A stretch of 19,270 bases of DNA, taken from the NCBI GenBank assembly GCA_027011725.1, contig JALUZQ010000233.1:1-19270 (forward strand), written 5' to 3'. The DNA comes from Sulfurimonas sp. Lineage in GTDB: Bacteria; Campylobacterota; Campylobacteria; Campylobacterales; Sulfurimonadaceae. Below, in pieces: positions 1 through 7,957 of the stretch. The notes beneath the pieces are model-generated. The model did no database searches. It saw nothing but the letters and a program-made list of their open reading frames with translations, and was not told where the DNA came from. How positions within the stretch are numbered: the first letter of the stretch is position 1; each line of letters starts with the position of its first letter. A program made the position numbers and the translations under genes.

Positions 1-2
1 AT

Positions 3-695
3 GCAGATGAAGCAAAAGCAGGCAAATTTATAAAAAAACAGATAGGGCTTGATTCTTTTGGAAAATATAGTGCTTCTTTATTTAAAGCAGCACTTATTTT
101 AAATAGTTGCTGCACCTTAGAAGGAGTGGTGACATCTGATGGTGTGATAGAAAAAGCGTATTTAGAGCGATTTGTGAATAGAAAAAATGTTTTTTATGGG
201 GATATTGGCATTCGTGTAAAAAATGATAAAAAGGGTTTTGTTATTGTCACTGCTAGTGATCCTTTTATGAAAAACAATCCTTTTAAAAAGGGAGATTGTA
301 TAATATTATACGATGCTAAGAAAACAGGCAACGCTGCAGAGCTTATGCGAAAGATTCTTTTTTCAGATATTGGCTCAAAACATAGTGTAAAGATTAAAAG
401 AGATGCGAAATTTATAACATTTAAGGTAAAAGCTAATGAGAGATATGGCGGTGGTTATCTTAGTGATACTTTTTTAGAACAAAAAGGGATATATTTTGAT
501 AAAACTCTTCATATTACACGCCTTAATGGAAGCTTTAAAAATTATGGCTTAAAAGTCGGTGACAGGCTTAGAGAAGTAAACGCAGTCGCAGTAAATAACC
601 AAGAACAACTGCGTCTGTATATAGAAAAATATAAAGACTACTCTTCATTGCTTTTTGAACGCAATAAGTTCCAATTTTTTGTAAATATTAAGTAG
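3..695 (+). CDS. PDZ-domain-like protein, 5'-truncated by the window edge
   Basis: The reading frame is open from base 3 and ends at the TAG at 693-695, so 230 codons of the C-terminal part are visible and the true start lies upstream. The GTG at 126 is therefore not the start. Two stretches resemble PDZ folds. The first is at visible residues about 66-144 and contains GDIGIRV and a later FKKGDCIILY segment. The second is at about 149-230 and contains GLKVGDRLREVNAVAVNN, the usual PDZ pattern for the turn after the peptide-binding groove. A CC pair precedes the first domain. The position directly before ispA and tkt matches, from memory, the Campylobacter Cj1643-Cj1645 order, where this protein is annotated as putative periplasmic. 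Its molecular role is unknown. No signal peptide can be judged because the N-terminus is missing. Confidence is high that it is a gene and moderate for the PDZ assignment. Confidence 0.85.
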   Translation, partial: ADEAKAGKFIKKQIGLDSFGKYSASLFKAALILNSCCTLEGVVTSDGVIEKAYLERFVNRKNVFYGDIGIRVKNDKKGFVIVTASDPFMKNNPFKKGDCIILYDAKKTGNAAELMRKILFSDIGSKHSVKIKRDAKFITFKVKANERYGGGYLSDTFLEQKGIYFDKTLHITRLNGSFKNYGLKVGDRLREVNAVAVNNQEQLRLYIEKYKDYSSLLFERNKFQFFVNIK

Positions 696-714
696 AAAAA
701 GACTAAAATTTCAC

Positions 715-1560
715 ATGCAAAACTTCGAGCAATTTTTACTAGAAAATTTACCAACATCAAAGAGCATCCATCCCCATTATGAGGATGCCTTGCAAAATAT
801 GCTTAAAGCTGGCGGCAAGCGTTTCCGTCCTGCACTTTTACTGGGTGTTGTTAATGCTTACAACCCTTTAATGCTCGACTCTGCCCGTTACGCTGCCTAT
901 GCGATAGAACTTTTACATACATATTCACTTATTCATGATGATTTGCCTGCCATGGATGACTCTCCACTTCGCCGTGGGAATCCTACTTTACATGTAGTTT
1001 TTGATGAAGTAACTGCTATTTTAGTGGGAGATGCACTAAACACCTATTCATTTGAAGTGCTTTCAAATGCTCCATTCTCAGATGAGACAAGAGTCAAACT
1101 TATAAGAGAACTCGCAACAAATGGCGGTTTAAATGGTATGGTTCTCGGGCAAGCCATTGATTGTTATTTTGAAAACAGACCGCTACAAATCGAAGATATT
1201 AAGATTTTACATACAAATAAAACTGCAAAACTTATAGCCGCTTCACTGAAAATGGGTGCTATAATTGTTGGGCGTGAGGATGTTGCACAAAAACTGTATG
1301 ATTTTGGGATTGATTTAGGGCTGCTCTTTCAAATACAAGATGATATTTTAGATGTGACACAATCAAGCCAAGAAGCTGGTAAACTGACACATAATGATGA
1401 AGACAAAAATAGTTTTGTAACTATTTTGGGTTACGAGCGTGCAATGCAAGAGGCAAATGCTTTAGCACAAAGATTACTACAAGAGATGGATAATTTTGAT
1501 GAGAGTTTACAAAGTGAATTGTCACCTCTATTAACCAAATATATAAACAGACACAAATAA
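715..1560 (+). CDS. ispA: Polyprenyl diphosphate synthase (farnesyl/geranyl type)
   Basis: The 281-residue protein is a trans-prenyltransferase of the IspA type, which condenses isopentenyl diphosphate with allylic diphosphates to make the C15 precursor of quinone side chains and undecaprenyl phosphate in the cytoplasm. Visible motifs are GGKRFRP near residues 33-39 (diphosphate binding), the first Asp-rich motif DDLPAMDD at 75-82 followed by RRGNPT, KTAKLI near 169-174, and the second Asp-rich motif DDILD at 209-213. The HTYSLIHDD context before the first motif, with Tyr-Ser at positions -5/-4, resembles E. coli IspA and suggests short-chain products. The start ATG has no strong ribosome-binding site, and the gene begins 19 nt after the upstream stop, so it may be translated as part of one transcript with the PDZ gene and tkt. 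Exact chain length is inferred, not shown. Confidence 0.95.
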   Translation: MQNFEQFLLENLPTSKSIHPHYEDALQNMLKAGGKRFRPALLLGVVNAYNPLMLDSARYAAYAIELLHTYSLIHDDLPAMDDSPLRRGNPTLHVVFDEVTAILVGDALNTYSFEVLSNAPFSDETRVKLIRELATNGGLNGMVLGQAIDCYFENRPLQIEDIKILHTNKTAKLIAASLKMGAIIVGREDVAQKLYDFGIDLGLLFQIQDDILDVTQSSQEAGKLTHNDEDKNSFVTILGYERAMQEANALAQRLLQEMDNFDESLQSELSPLLTKYINRHK

Positions 1561-1570
1561 ATGAGAAACC

Positions 1571-1647
1571 GACTGCTTAGTGAGCTTTTTTCCGAGGGCA
1601 AATCCTCCCTATGGTCTGAGCCTCTCCAAAAAGCCCACTAAGCAGTC
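1571..1647 (+). promoter_or_regulatory. Long inverted-repeat hairpin in the tkt leader
   Basis: Most of the 108-nt gap between ispA and tkt is one hairpin. Arm 1571-1582 (GACTGCTTAGTG) is perfectly complementary to 1636-1647. After one A/C mismatch, 1584-1590 (GCTTTTT) pairs with 1628-1634. The 37-nt loop (1591-1627) can form a small GAGG/CCTC stem (1594-1597 with 1604-1607). No T-tract follows, so it does not look like an intrinsic terminator. The tkt ribosome-binding site (AAAGGAAG, 1653-1660) lies 5 nt beyond the arm. It could be an RNase III processing site, an mRNA stabiliser, a regulatory leader or a copy of a dispersed repeat. A short 26-codon frame (1561-1641) crosses it. Confidence 0.75.
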
Positions 1648-1668
1648 TACTTAAAGGAAGAAAACAAC

Positions 1669-3591
1669 ATGAAGAATAACGTAATGCGCAAAAAGATGGC
1701 AGACACTATTAGATTTTTAGCAGCCGATATGGTTCAAAAGGCAAATTCAGGCCATCCGGGTGCACCGATGGGACTTGCAGATATTGCGGTTGTTTTAAGT
1801 GAACACTTAAACCACAATCCTAAAAACCCTGCATGGCTTAATCGTGACAGACTTGTATTTTCAGGTGGGCATGCGACAGGGCTTATCTACTCTTTGTACT
1901 ATCTTTGGGGATATGGACTAGAACTTGAAGACTTGAAAGAGTTTCGCCAACTCGATTCAAAAACTCCGGGACATCCTGAGTATGGACATACTGCAGGCAT
2001 AGAAATCACAACAGGACCACTTGGTCAAGGTGTGGCAAACGCAGTTGGTTTTTCTATGGCTTCAAAATTTACTGGGGCCCAAGTAAACTCCGATACAGCT
2101 GATTTAATTGATCATAATGTTTACTGTTTATGTGGTGATGGTGACCTTGAAGAAGGACTCTCTTATGAAGCATGTTCTATTGCAGGACATAACAAACTTG
2201 ATAATTTAATCTTGATTTATGATTCAAATCGTATTACCATCGAGGGAACAACTGATTTGAGTATTAGTGAGAACATTACAGAGAGATTTGAAGCGCAAGG
2301 CTGGGATGTTTTAGAGTGTGATGGTCATGATTATGATGATATTGATGCGACACTTACAACTGCAAAAGCAAATACAAGACCGACACTTATTATTGCCAAT
2401 ACTATTATTGCAAAAGGTGCTGGAAAATTAGAAGGTTCTCATCATGCTCATGGTGCACCACTTGGTGAAGAGGTAATTGCTGAAGGGAAAAAAGCGGTAG
2501 GATTTGATCCTGAGAAAAAATTCTTTGTTGATGATGATGTACTTGCACGATTCAGATGTGCTGTTGAAGAGGGCGATTTACTAGAGCGTGAGTGGATTCA
2601 CAGACAAAAGACAGTGCCGTTAATGGAACAAAATGAGGCATTAAAAGCACTCGAAAATCCTGATTTTTCAAGAATCCAGTGGCCAGAGTTTGATAAAGCC
2701 GATGCAACAAGAAATACAAATGGAAAAATCTTAAACGCAATCGCGCGTGCAGTGCCAAGTTTCTTGGGTGGCTCAGCTGACCTTTCTCCGTCGAACAAAA
2801 CTTACCTCAATGACATGGGAACATATCCAAAAGGGCGTAATATCTACTTTGGTATTCGTGAACATGCTATGGCTTCCATTGCAAACGCAATGGCTCTTTA
2901 TGGACCATTGAAACCATTTACATCTACGTTCTTTGTCTTCTCAGACTACCTCAAACCTGCAACGCGTATTGCCGCACTTGCAGGTATTCAACAGTTCTTT
3001 GTATGGACACATGACAGCATCGGTGTAGGAGAAGATGGACCAACACATCAACCAATAGAACACCTTTCACAGTTTCGTGCACTTCCTAATTTTTATGTAT
3101 GGCGTCCAGCTGATGGTGCTGAAAATGTAGAGGCGTGGAAAACAGCGCTTGAGATGAGTAAATCTCCATCTGCATTTGTATGTTCTCGTCAATCTTTGGC
3201 ACTCCTTCCAAAGGCGGTTAAAGGTGAAGCATCTCGTGGTGGATACCTCCTTGCAAGTGATGCAAACGCAGTCATCACACTTATGGCATCAGGAAGTGAA
3301 GTAGAACTAGCACTTAAAACAAAAGAGGCACTGAATGAAAAAGGTGTTCCTGCTAATGTTGTAAGTGTTCCATGTTATGACCTTTTCATAGAGCAAGAGC
3401 AATCTTACATTGATGAAATGATTATTCCTGATACGAAAAAAGTAGCCATAGAAGCTGCACGAGGACTTGAGTGGTACCGTTTTGCAGATGAAGTAATAGG
3501 TATGGACACTTTTGGTGCATCAGCACCTGCTGGACAACTCTTTGAAAAATTCGGCTTTACTGTTGATGCTATTTTAGAGAGAATTAAATAA
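1669..3591 (+). CDS. tkt: Transketolase
   Basis: The 640-residue protein is a full-length transketolase, a ThDP- and Mg-dependent enzyme that moves two-carbon ketol units between sugar phosphates in the non-oxidative pentose phosphate pathway; in an autotroph it would mainly supply ribose and erythrose phosphates. Visible motifs are SGHPGAPMG (27-35), GGHATG (66-71), the ThDP-binding GDGDLEEG at 156-163 with the metal-ligand Asn in DSNR (185-188), the His-rich SHHAHGAPLG (257-266) and the catalytic Glu in FGIREHA (E398). The ATG at 1669 has a good AAAGGAAG ribosome-binding site 8 nt upstream. The gene follows ispA, probably in one transcript, and ends within a bidirectional terminator hairpin. 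Length and motif content are typical of the family. Confidence 0.98.
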   Translation: MKNNVMRKKMADTIRFLAADMVQKANSGHPGAPMGLADIAVVLSEHLNHNPKNPAWLNRDRLVFSGGHATGLIYSLYYLWGYGLELEDLKEFRQLDSKTPGHPEYGHTAGIEITTGPLGQGVANAVGFSMASKFTGAQVNSDTADLIDHNVYCLCGDGDLEEGLSYEACSIAGHNKLDNLILIYDSNRITIEGTTDLSISENITERFEAQGWDVLECDGHDYDDIDATLTTAKANTRPTLIIANTIIAKGAGKLEGSHHAHGAPLGEEVIAEGKKAVGFDPEKKFFVDDDVLARFRCAVEEGDLLEREWIHRQKTVPLMEQNEALKALENPDFSRIQWPEFDKADATRNTNGKILNAIARAVPSFLGGSADLSPSNKTYLNDMGTYPKGRNIYFGIREHAMASIANAMALYGPLKPFTSTFFVFSDYLKPATRIAALAGIQQFFVWTHDSIGVGEDGPTHQPIEHLSQFRALPNFYVWRPADGAENVEAWKTALEMSKSPSAFVCSRQSLALLPKAVKGEASRGGYLLASDANAVITLMASGSEVELALKTKEALNEKGVPANVVSVPCYDLFIEQEQSYIDEMIIPDTKKVAIEAARGLEWYRFADEVIGMDTFGASAPAGQLFEKFGFTVDAILERIK

Positions 3592-3614
3592 AAAGAGGCT
3601 TATTAGCCTCTTTT
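3591..3614. terminator. Bidirectional intrinsic terminator between tkt and the SagB-like gene
   Basis: AAAAGAGGCT (3591-3600), the 4-nt loop TATT and AGCCTCTTTT (3605-3614) form a perfect 10-bp stem, with A-tract and T-tract built into the arms so that it can act on both strands. On the minus strand the T-run continues into TTTTTATTT. The stop codon of the minus-strand gene (3603-3605) lies in the loop, and the last base of the tkt stop is the first base of the stem. Confidence 0.9.
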
Positions 3615-5162
3615 GTATGCTTGCTGCGTTTGGATGCGATTGTCTATATATCCCCGTCCAACTGTAAAATGGTAGAGTGACTGATAGCTGTTATTTTTCA
3701 TCCCTAATATCCGTTTATGCACTAAATCATCTAAAAAACAGCCTATTCCTGTTCCTGAAAGCCCAAGTGATGTTGCTTCAAGATAGAGTTGTTGTCCTAT
3801 GGCTCCACACTCCCAGTAGAGCTCTTTGTACCTGTGAGCATCACACTCTAAAAGCTCCTCTGCGTATCTGCAGAGCATTCCAAATGAGAAGGCTCCGTCA
3901 CTTGCTATGGCTTGATTGCAGCTGATGATTTTTGAGGCTTCTGTGTAGTCTGCTATTTCGAGCAGGTAGAGGTTTTTATATGATGTCATTTGCCATAAAA
4001 AATCTTCTTTGAACTCTTTTTGCAGCTCATGTAGAGCAGATTCTTCTCTCACAAGTATGTAAAGCCCTTGTTTGTACTCGGCTACGCGATGGACAAACAA
4101 AAGTAGATGCGCTACGTTTACTCTGCCATCTTGTGAACATGTCGCTGCGTTTAGAAGGGTGTGAAACTGCTCTGCTGAGATATGTGACTTCTCTTTATCC
4201 ATCACATGAATACTTCTGCGTTTGAGTATGACCTCTTTTGCCTCCTTGGTAGGTTCTCGTTTGACTCTGCACGCTTGATGGATAAGCGGCAGAGCTTTTG
4301 AGCGCTCAGATGTAGCAGCTGCAACACGAGGAATAATCTCCCATTCATGCATTGAGGGGCTGAGTTTGTTTGCTATGCCCTCATATTGCTGTGGCAAATC
4401 TTCCAAGAGTGATGTGAAGTCGTGTAAAGGATTACACGACTCTTTCGAGACAATAAAAAGCATATCTGCTATCTCATCTTCAAAAAAGCGCTCTTTTTGA
4501 GAGAGCCCAAAAAGTTTTTCTATCTCTGCTTCACTGAGTGAGTCTATGCGGGTAAGCTTCCATCCTAAGAGTTTTGCTGAAACTGTAAGAGCATTGTATG
4601 CGTGTCCTGCATCGAGCTGCGTGTAGCGAAAAGCACGCTCGCCATATTTCCAAGCCTCCCTCCATGGGATGCTTGAGAGTCCAAGTAAAAAGCTCTTTTG
4701 TGGTAAACTTTGCCAAAAATCAGTATTAAACGCAGCGAGTTGTTCAAAAGTGTGCTCTTTTGGAGCGTAGTGCATAACAGTGCTTTGCTCATTTTCCATC
4801 ATTGGAGGTAAAACAAGATAGCTCTCAGTCGGATGCAGGTTTCCACTTGAAGCGTTACAACGCACAGCCCACGTACTGCCGCCTGAACTTTTCCATGCGG
4901 CAATGCCGAGTGAGAACTGCAGGAGTTGCGAGAGTGACTCTTTGAGCAGGGGTGCAACTGGAAGCTCTTCATCGAGCAGTGAGTAGGGTGGAGTGGGGTT
5001 TTCAAGCGCGATAGGAAGTACTATCTGCTTTGCACCTTTGTACTCCCGAAAAGGGTCAGGCTGTGTTGCCCAGTCCATATAGCCAAGTGATTTTGCATAT
5101 CTTTGGTGTGAGTGTTTTGTGCGTTCATGGTAATCAAATACGATTTGTAGGTTTTTATTCAT
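3603..5162 (-). CDS. SagB/nitroreductase-family flavoprotein with two nitroreductase-like domains
   Basis: The 519-residue protein has two nitroreductase-like halves. The N-terminal half carries RCNASSGNLHPTESYLV at 101-117, the signature of SagB/ThcOx-type dehydrogenases (FMN-dependent, some of which oxidise azolines to azoles in peptide natural products), and a conserved AFRYTQLDAGHAYN segment at 177-190. The second half begins near residue 312 with LKRRSIHVMD and ends with a GQQLYLEATSLGLSGTG-type segment. Standard nitroreductases are about 200 aa, so this is a tandem or duplicated form, as is common for SagB-like proteins in environmental bacteria. No azole-peptide precursor, cyclodehydratase or transporter is next to it, so a role in peptide modification is not supported; substrate and partner are unknown. 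It is divergent from selO (99 nt apart), has no obvious Shine-Dalgarno, and looks more GC-rich than its neighbours. Confidence 0.85.
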   Translation of the reverse strand: MNKNLQIVFDYHERTKHSHQRYAKSLGYMDWATQPDPFREYKGAKQIVLPIALENPTPPYSLLDEELPVAPLLKESLSQLLQFSLGIAAWKSSGGSTWAVRCNASSGNLHPTESYLVLPPMMENEQSTVMHYAPKEHTFEQLAAFNTDFWQSLPQKSFLLGLSSIPWREAWKYGERAFRYTQLDAGHAYNALTVSAKLLGWKLTRIDSLSEAEIEKLFGLSQKERFFEDEIADMLFIVSKESCNPLHDFTSLLEDLPQQYEGIANKLSPSMHEWEIIPRVAAATSERSKALPLIHQACRVKREPTKEAKEVILKRRSIHVMDKEKSHISAEQFHTLLNAATCSQDGRVNVAHLLLFVHRVAEYKQGLYILVREESALHELQKEFKEDFLWQMTSYKNLYLLEIADYTEASKIISCNQAIASDGAFSFGMLCRYAEELLECDAHRYKELYWECGAIGQQLYLEATSLGLSGTGIGCFLDDLVHKRILGMKNNSYQSLYHFTVGRGYIDNRIQTQQAYKRG

Positions 5163-5261
5163 AGCTTTAGTGTAATCTTTTTTTCTTAAAAGTTTTTAGA
5201 AGAATTTGACTTAGTTTTTCAAAGTAGCTCTTTTTAATGCAAGAGTTGATAAAAGTAGCCT

Positions 5262-6701
5262 ATGAAATTTTCTGATTTAAAACTAACAACACCCTACCTT
5301 TCGCTTTCGCCGCTCTTTTATGACATGGCAGAACCTCTGCCACTTGAAAAGCCATTTCTTATAGCAGCTTCACAAGATGCAGCAAAACTTTTAGGGGTGG
5401 ATGAAAATCTCTATAGTGATGCAAGACTACTCTCTCTAGTAAATGCACAAACGCAGCTTGAGAACTCTCATTTCTTCTCAATGTGTTATGCTGGACACCA
5501 ATTTGGCTATTTTGTAGAGCGCTTAGGTGATGGACGTGCCATCAATCTTGGCAAGGTAAATGGGCAAAATCTACAGCTTAAAGGTGCAGGTTTGACACTC
5601 TATTCACGTCAAGGCGATGGCAGGGCAGAACTACGCTCAAGTATACGTGAGTTTTTGATGAGTGAGGCGATGTACGGTCTTGGCATTGAGACTTCACGTG
5701 CTTTAGCGCTTATTGGGAGTGAGACAAAAGTTGCACGTGAGCGCTGGGAGAGTGGGGCAATAGTGCTGCGTTTATCTCCTACGTGGGTACGTTTTGGAAC
5801 TTTTGAGTATTTTTATGCAAAAGGGGAATATGACAAACTCCAGGAGCTTGCCGATTATGTAATAGCCGAGTCATTTCCTGAACTTGAAAATGAAGAGGGA
5901 CGTTACCTGAAAATGTATGCTAAAGTCGTGGGAAACACTGCGCGAACTGTAGCAAAATGGCAGACTTATGGTTTTAATCATGGGGTGATGAATACAGATA
6001 ATATGTCCATAGACGGCAGAACCATCGACTATGGTCCTTTTGCATTTTTGGATGATTATGATGCGAACTACATCTGTAACCACACCGATGTCGAAGGGCG
6101 CTACAGCTTTAAAAATCAGCCGGGTATTGCGAAGTGGAATTTGGCACAGTTGGCACGTGCGCTTTCTCCTATTGTCTCTCATGAAGGTTCTTTGCTTGTG
6201 CTTGATGAGATGTTTACAGCTGTATATGAGCGAGAATATTGTTCATTGATGTATGGACGTATGGGGCTTTTTGAAGCTGATGCAGAAGATGTAAAACTGA
6301 TGGAGTGGATGTTGGGAGCTTTAGAGAGTTCTGTCATAGACTACAACGGTTTTTTCCGTAAATTCTCACGATATGATGGAGATAAATCATCCATACTTGA
6401 TAGCTGCGTTTACAGAGCGCCGCTAGATGAATGGTTCGATGCTTATACACTGCGTTTAGAAAAAGAGAAGCTGAGTCAAACGCAGCGAGAGCAAAAAATG
6501 TTGCAAAATAATCCAAAATACATTCTTAGGAATCATCTGCTCCAAGAGGCGATAGTTAAGGCTGAGCGTGGAGAGTTTGAGATGGTGCAAGAGCTTTTGA
6601 AAGTGGCACTTTCACCATTTGAAGAGCATAAGGAGTTGGAGCATTTGACAAAACCGACGCCTGAGTATGCAAAAAATAGAAAACTCAGCTGCTCCTCTTA
6701 G
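5262..6701 (+). CDS. selO: SelO/YdiU family protein adenylyltransferase
   Basis: The 479-residue protein belongs to the SelO (YdiU) pseudokinase family, which transfers AMP from ATP to protein hydroxyl groups and has been linked to redox homeostasis. Visible motifs are CYAGHQFGYFVERLGDGRA (75-93), the ATP-site QLKGAG (105-110) with its Lys, RQGDGRAELRSSIREFL (116-132), the NTDN segment with catalytic-type Asp246, and the DYGPF segment with metal-ligand-type Asp256. The C-terminus ends Cys-Ser-Ser, as in bacterial SelO; in eukaryotes this Cys is selenocysteine, and here it is encoded by an ordinary Cys codon. Length is typical. The gene diverges from the SagB-like gene, and its stop codon overlaps the stop of the convergent permease by 2 nt. 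Substrates are not predictable from sequence. Confidence 0.95.
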   Translation: MKFSDLKLTTPYLSLSPLFYDMAEPLPLEKPFLIAASQDAAKLLGVDENLYSDARLLSLVNAQTQLENSHFFSMCYAGHQFGYFVERLGDGRAINLGKVNGQNLQLKGAGLTLYSRQGDGRAELRSSIREFLMSEAMYGLGIETSRALALIGSETKVARERWESGAIVLRLSPTWVRFGTFEYFYAKGEYDKLQELADYVIAESFPELENEEGRYLKMYAKVVGNTARTVAKWQTYGFNHGVMNTDNMSIDGRTIDYGPFAFLDDYDANYICNHTDVEGRYSFKNQPGIAKWNLAQLARALSPIVSHEGSLLVLDEMFTAVYEREYCSLMYGRMGLFEADAEDVKLMEWMLGALESSVIDYNGFFRKFSRYDGDKSSILDSCVYRAPLDEWFDAYTLRLEKEKLSQTQREQKMLQNNPKYILRNHLLQEAIVKAERGEFEMVQELLKVALSPFEEHKELEHLTKPTPEYAKNRKLSCSS

Positions 6702-7606
6702 AGGAAGCTAAGGAGTTTTACACCTACAAAGATAACACCTAAAAAGAGCAGGGATGTTATAAATACGAGAGCTGTGACTATTTTTGGTTCGCAATCATAA
6801 AGCGAAGAGAGATTTACATTTGCGATTGCTAAAGGTGTAAGTAGCTCTATAAATATAATTCCTTTTATCATACTATCAAGTTCTAAAAATGAGAGAACTA
6901 CAAAAGCAAGAGTAGGTAAAAGTAAAAACTTAAAGCTTATGACCCAGCTAATGAGCGTTCTATTAATTTCACGAACTTTTGTTCCATAAAGATAGATACC
7001 AAATAAAATCAGTTGCATAGTAATAGAGGCATATGCTCCCATCATAAGCATATCCATTATTGCTTTATTTGGACGATACCCATAGAGACTTAATCCTATT
7101 GCAATAAGTGCAGCCCAGAGTATAGGAAGCTTTAAAACATTTTTTAGTGATTCTGTTACACTAAAAGTACCTCGTGAGTAAAAATAGACGCCAATAGTAT
7201 AGACAACAAAAATGTTCATTAAATTGACTATGGTTGTGTATGGAATGGAGGCTTCTCCAAAGATAGCGATATTGAGAGGGATACCAAGATTTGCTGTATT
7301 GCCAATGAGTGCTGCAACTACAGCTATGGAGTGCTCTTTTTTCTCATGAAAGAACTTTTTTGCAAAAAGAGCTGAGAATATAAGGGCGATAAGAATAATA
7401 ATGAGATAGACAAAGGGTGCATAAAAGAGCGTTATGTCTATAGGACGCAGTAATAGTCCCCAAAAGGTTAAAAAAACCTGCAAGAAGTAGACATTTAAAA
7501 GCGTAATTGTTTTGTCATCTATCTGTTCTTTAAAGGAACGTTTGGCTATGTAACCGATAATAATAAAAAGGTAAATACTAAAAATACTAAAAATTATTGA
7601 ACTCAT
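6698..7606 (-). CDS. AEC (auxin efflux carrier)-family permease
   Basis: The 302-residue protein is almost entirely hydrophobic, with about nine or ten membrane segments, and contains GNTANLGIP at 102-110, a conserved AEC/PIN-type motif with an Asn and Pro in a broken helix. Family members export or exchange small organic acids such as malate, but the substrate cannot be inferred. I placed the start at the ATG 7604-7606 (MSSIIF...), which begins directly with the first membrane helix. A longer frame from 7648 would put a polar stretch in front and overlap the start of the divergent thioredoxin gene. The ATG lies 7 nt after a TATAAT box and has no Shine-Dalgarno, suggesting a leaderless message. 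The stop overlaps that of selO. Confidence 0.88.
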   Translation of the reverse strand: MSSIIFSIFSIYLFIIIGYIAKRSFKEQIDDKTITLLNVYFLQVFLTFWGLLLRPIDITLFYAPFVYLIIILIALIFSALFAKKFFHEKKEHSIAVVAALIGNTANLGIPLNIAIFGEASIPYTTIVNLMNIFVVYTIGVYFYSRGTFSVTESLKNVLKLPILWAALIAIGLSLYGYRPNKAIMDMLMMGAYASITMQLILFGIYLYGTKVREINRTLISWVISFKFLLLPTLAFVVLSFLELDSMIKGIIFIELLTPLAIANVNLSSLYDCEPKIVTALVFITSLLFLGVIFVGVKLLSFL

Positions 7607-7612
7607 AATGCA

Positions 7613-7627
7613 ATTATACTGTATAAT
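7613..7627. promoter_or_regulatory. Palindromic divergent promoter: two back-to-back -10 boxes
   Basis: ATTATACTGTATAAT is a perfect inverted repeat with 7-bp arms around a central T (7620). It gives TATAAT on the + strand (7622-7627) and TATAAT on the - strand (7618-7613). Both ATGs (7634 + and 7606 -) begin exactly 7 nt beyond their box, where transcription would normally start, and neither has a Shine-Dalgarno. The two promoters cannot easily be occupied together, and a repressor could also use the palindrome. The promoter reading is an inference from the sequence; no -35 is obvious. Confidence 0.65.
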
Positions 7628-7633
7628 TTCACT

Positions 7634-7954
7634 ATGAATAGAATCCAAGAGATAGAAAAAACAGTAAAAGAAAATTTGGCGGTGATGCTTTACTTTTCAG
7701 CACCAACTTGTAATGTCTGCCATGCACTTAAGCCAAAACTGCTTGAGGCGATAGAGACGAACTTTAAAGAGTTTAAAATCATAAGTGTAGATACATCGCT
7801 AGAGCAGGAAATAGCAGCACACTACAGTGTTTTTGCTATTCCTACGGTGCTTGTCTTTTTAGACGGTAGAGAGTTCTTACGTAAATCTCGTCATATGAGT
7901 GTTGATGAGGTAGTACGCGCTATACAACGTCCTTATGAGATTATGCTCTCATAA
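7634..7954 (+). CDS. Small thioredoxin-like protein
   Basis: The 106-residue protein has a thioredoxin fold pattern: the active-site CxxC is APTCNVC with Cys26 and Cys29, followed by the cis-Pro motif AIPT (Pro70), then VLVFLDGRE. The CNVC centre differs from the canonical CGPC, so redox potential and partners may differ from housekeeping thioredoxin. No signal peptide is present, so it should act in the cytoplasm on disulfides. The ATG at 7634 is 7 nt after a TATAAT box with no Shine-Dalgarno, which suggests a leaderless transcript. It is divergent from the AEC permease and converges on the methyltransferase gene, with only 3 nt between stop codons. A specific reductant and target are not shown. 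Confidence 0.9.
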   Translation: MNRIQEIEKTVKENLAVMLYFSAPTCNVCHALKPKLLEAIETNFKEFKIISVDTSLEQEIAAHYSVFAIPTVLVFLDGREFLRKSRHMSVDEVVRAIQRPYEIMLS

Positions 7955-7957
7955 AGA

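Noticed and set aside
126..128. GTG as the start of the first gene
   Set aside because: The frame stays open upstream to base 3 with plausible coding sequence, so the gene is cut by the window edge.
1561..1641. A 26-codon frame as a real gene between ispA and tkt
   Set aside because: It has no ribosome-binding site of its own visible, and its sequence follows from the inverted repeat; kept only as a possibility in the leader finding.
1561..1668. A ThDP riboswitch controlling transketolase
   Set aside because: The conserved CTGAGA and ACCTGA-type elements of the THI box are missing, and the structure is a simple long hairpin.
6660..6701. Selenocysteine insertion at the SelO C-terminus
   Set aside because: The residue before the final Ser-Ser is an ordinary Cys codon, and the frame contains no in-frame TGA.
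7607..7648. A longer AEC permease starting at 7648
   Set aside because: It would add a polar 14-residue extension, overlap the divergent thioredoxin start and cross the shared -10 palindrome.
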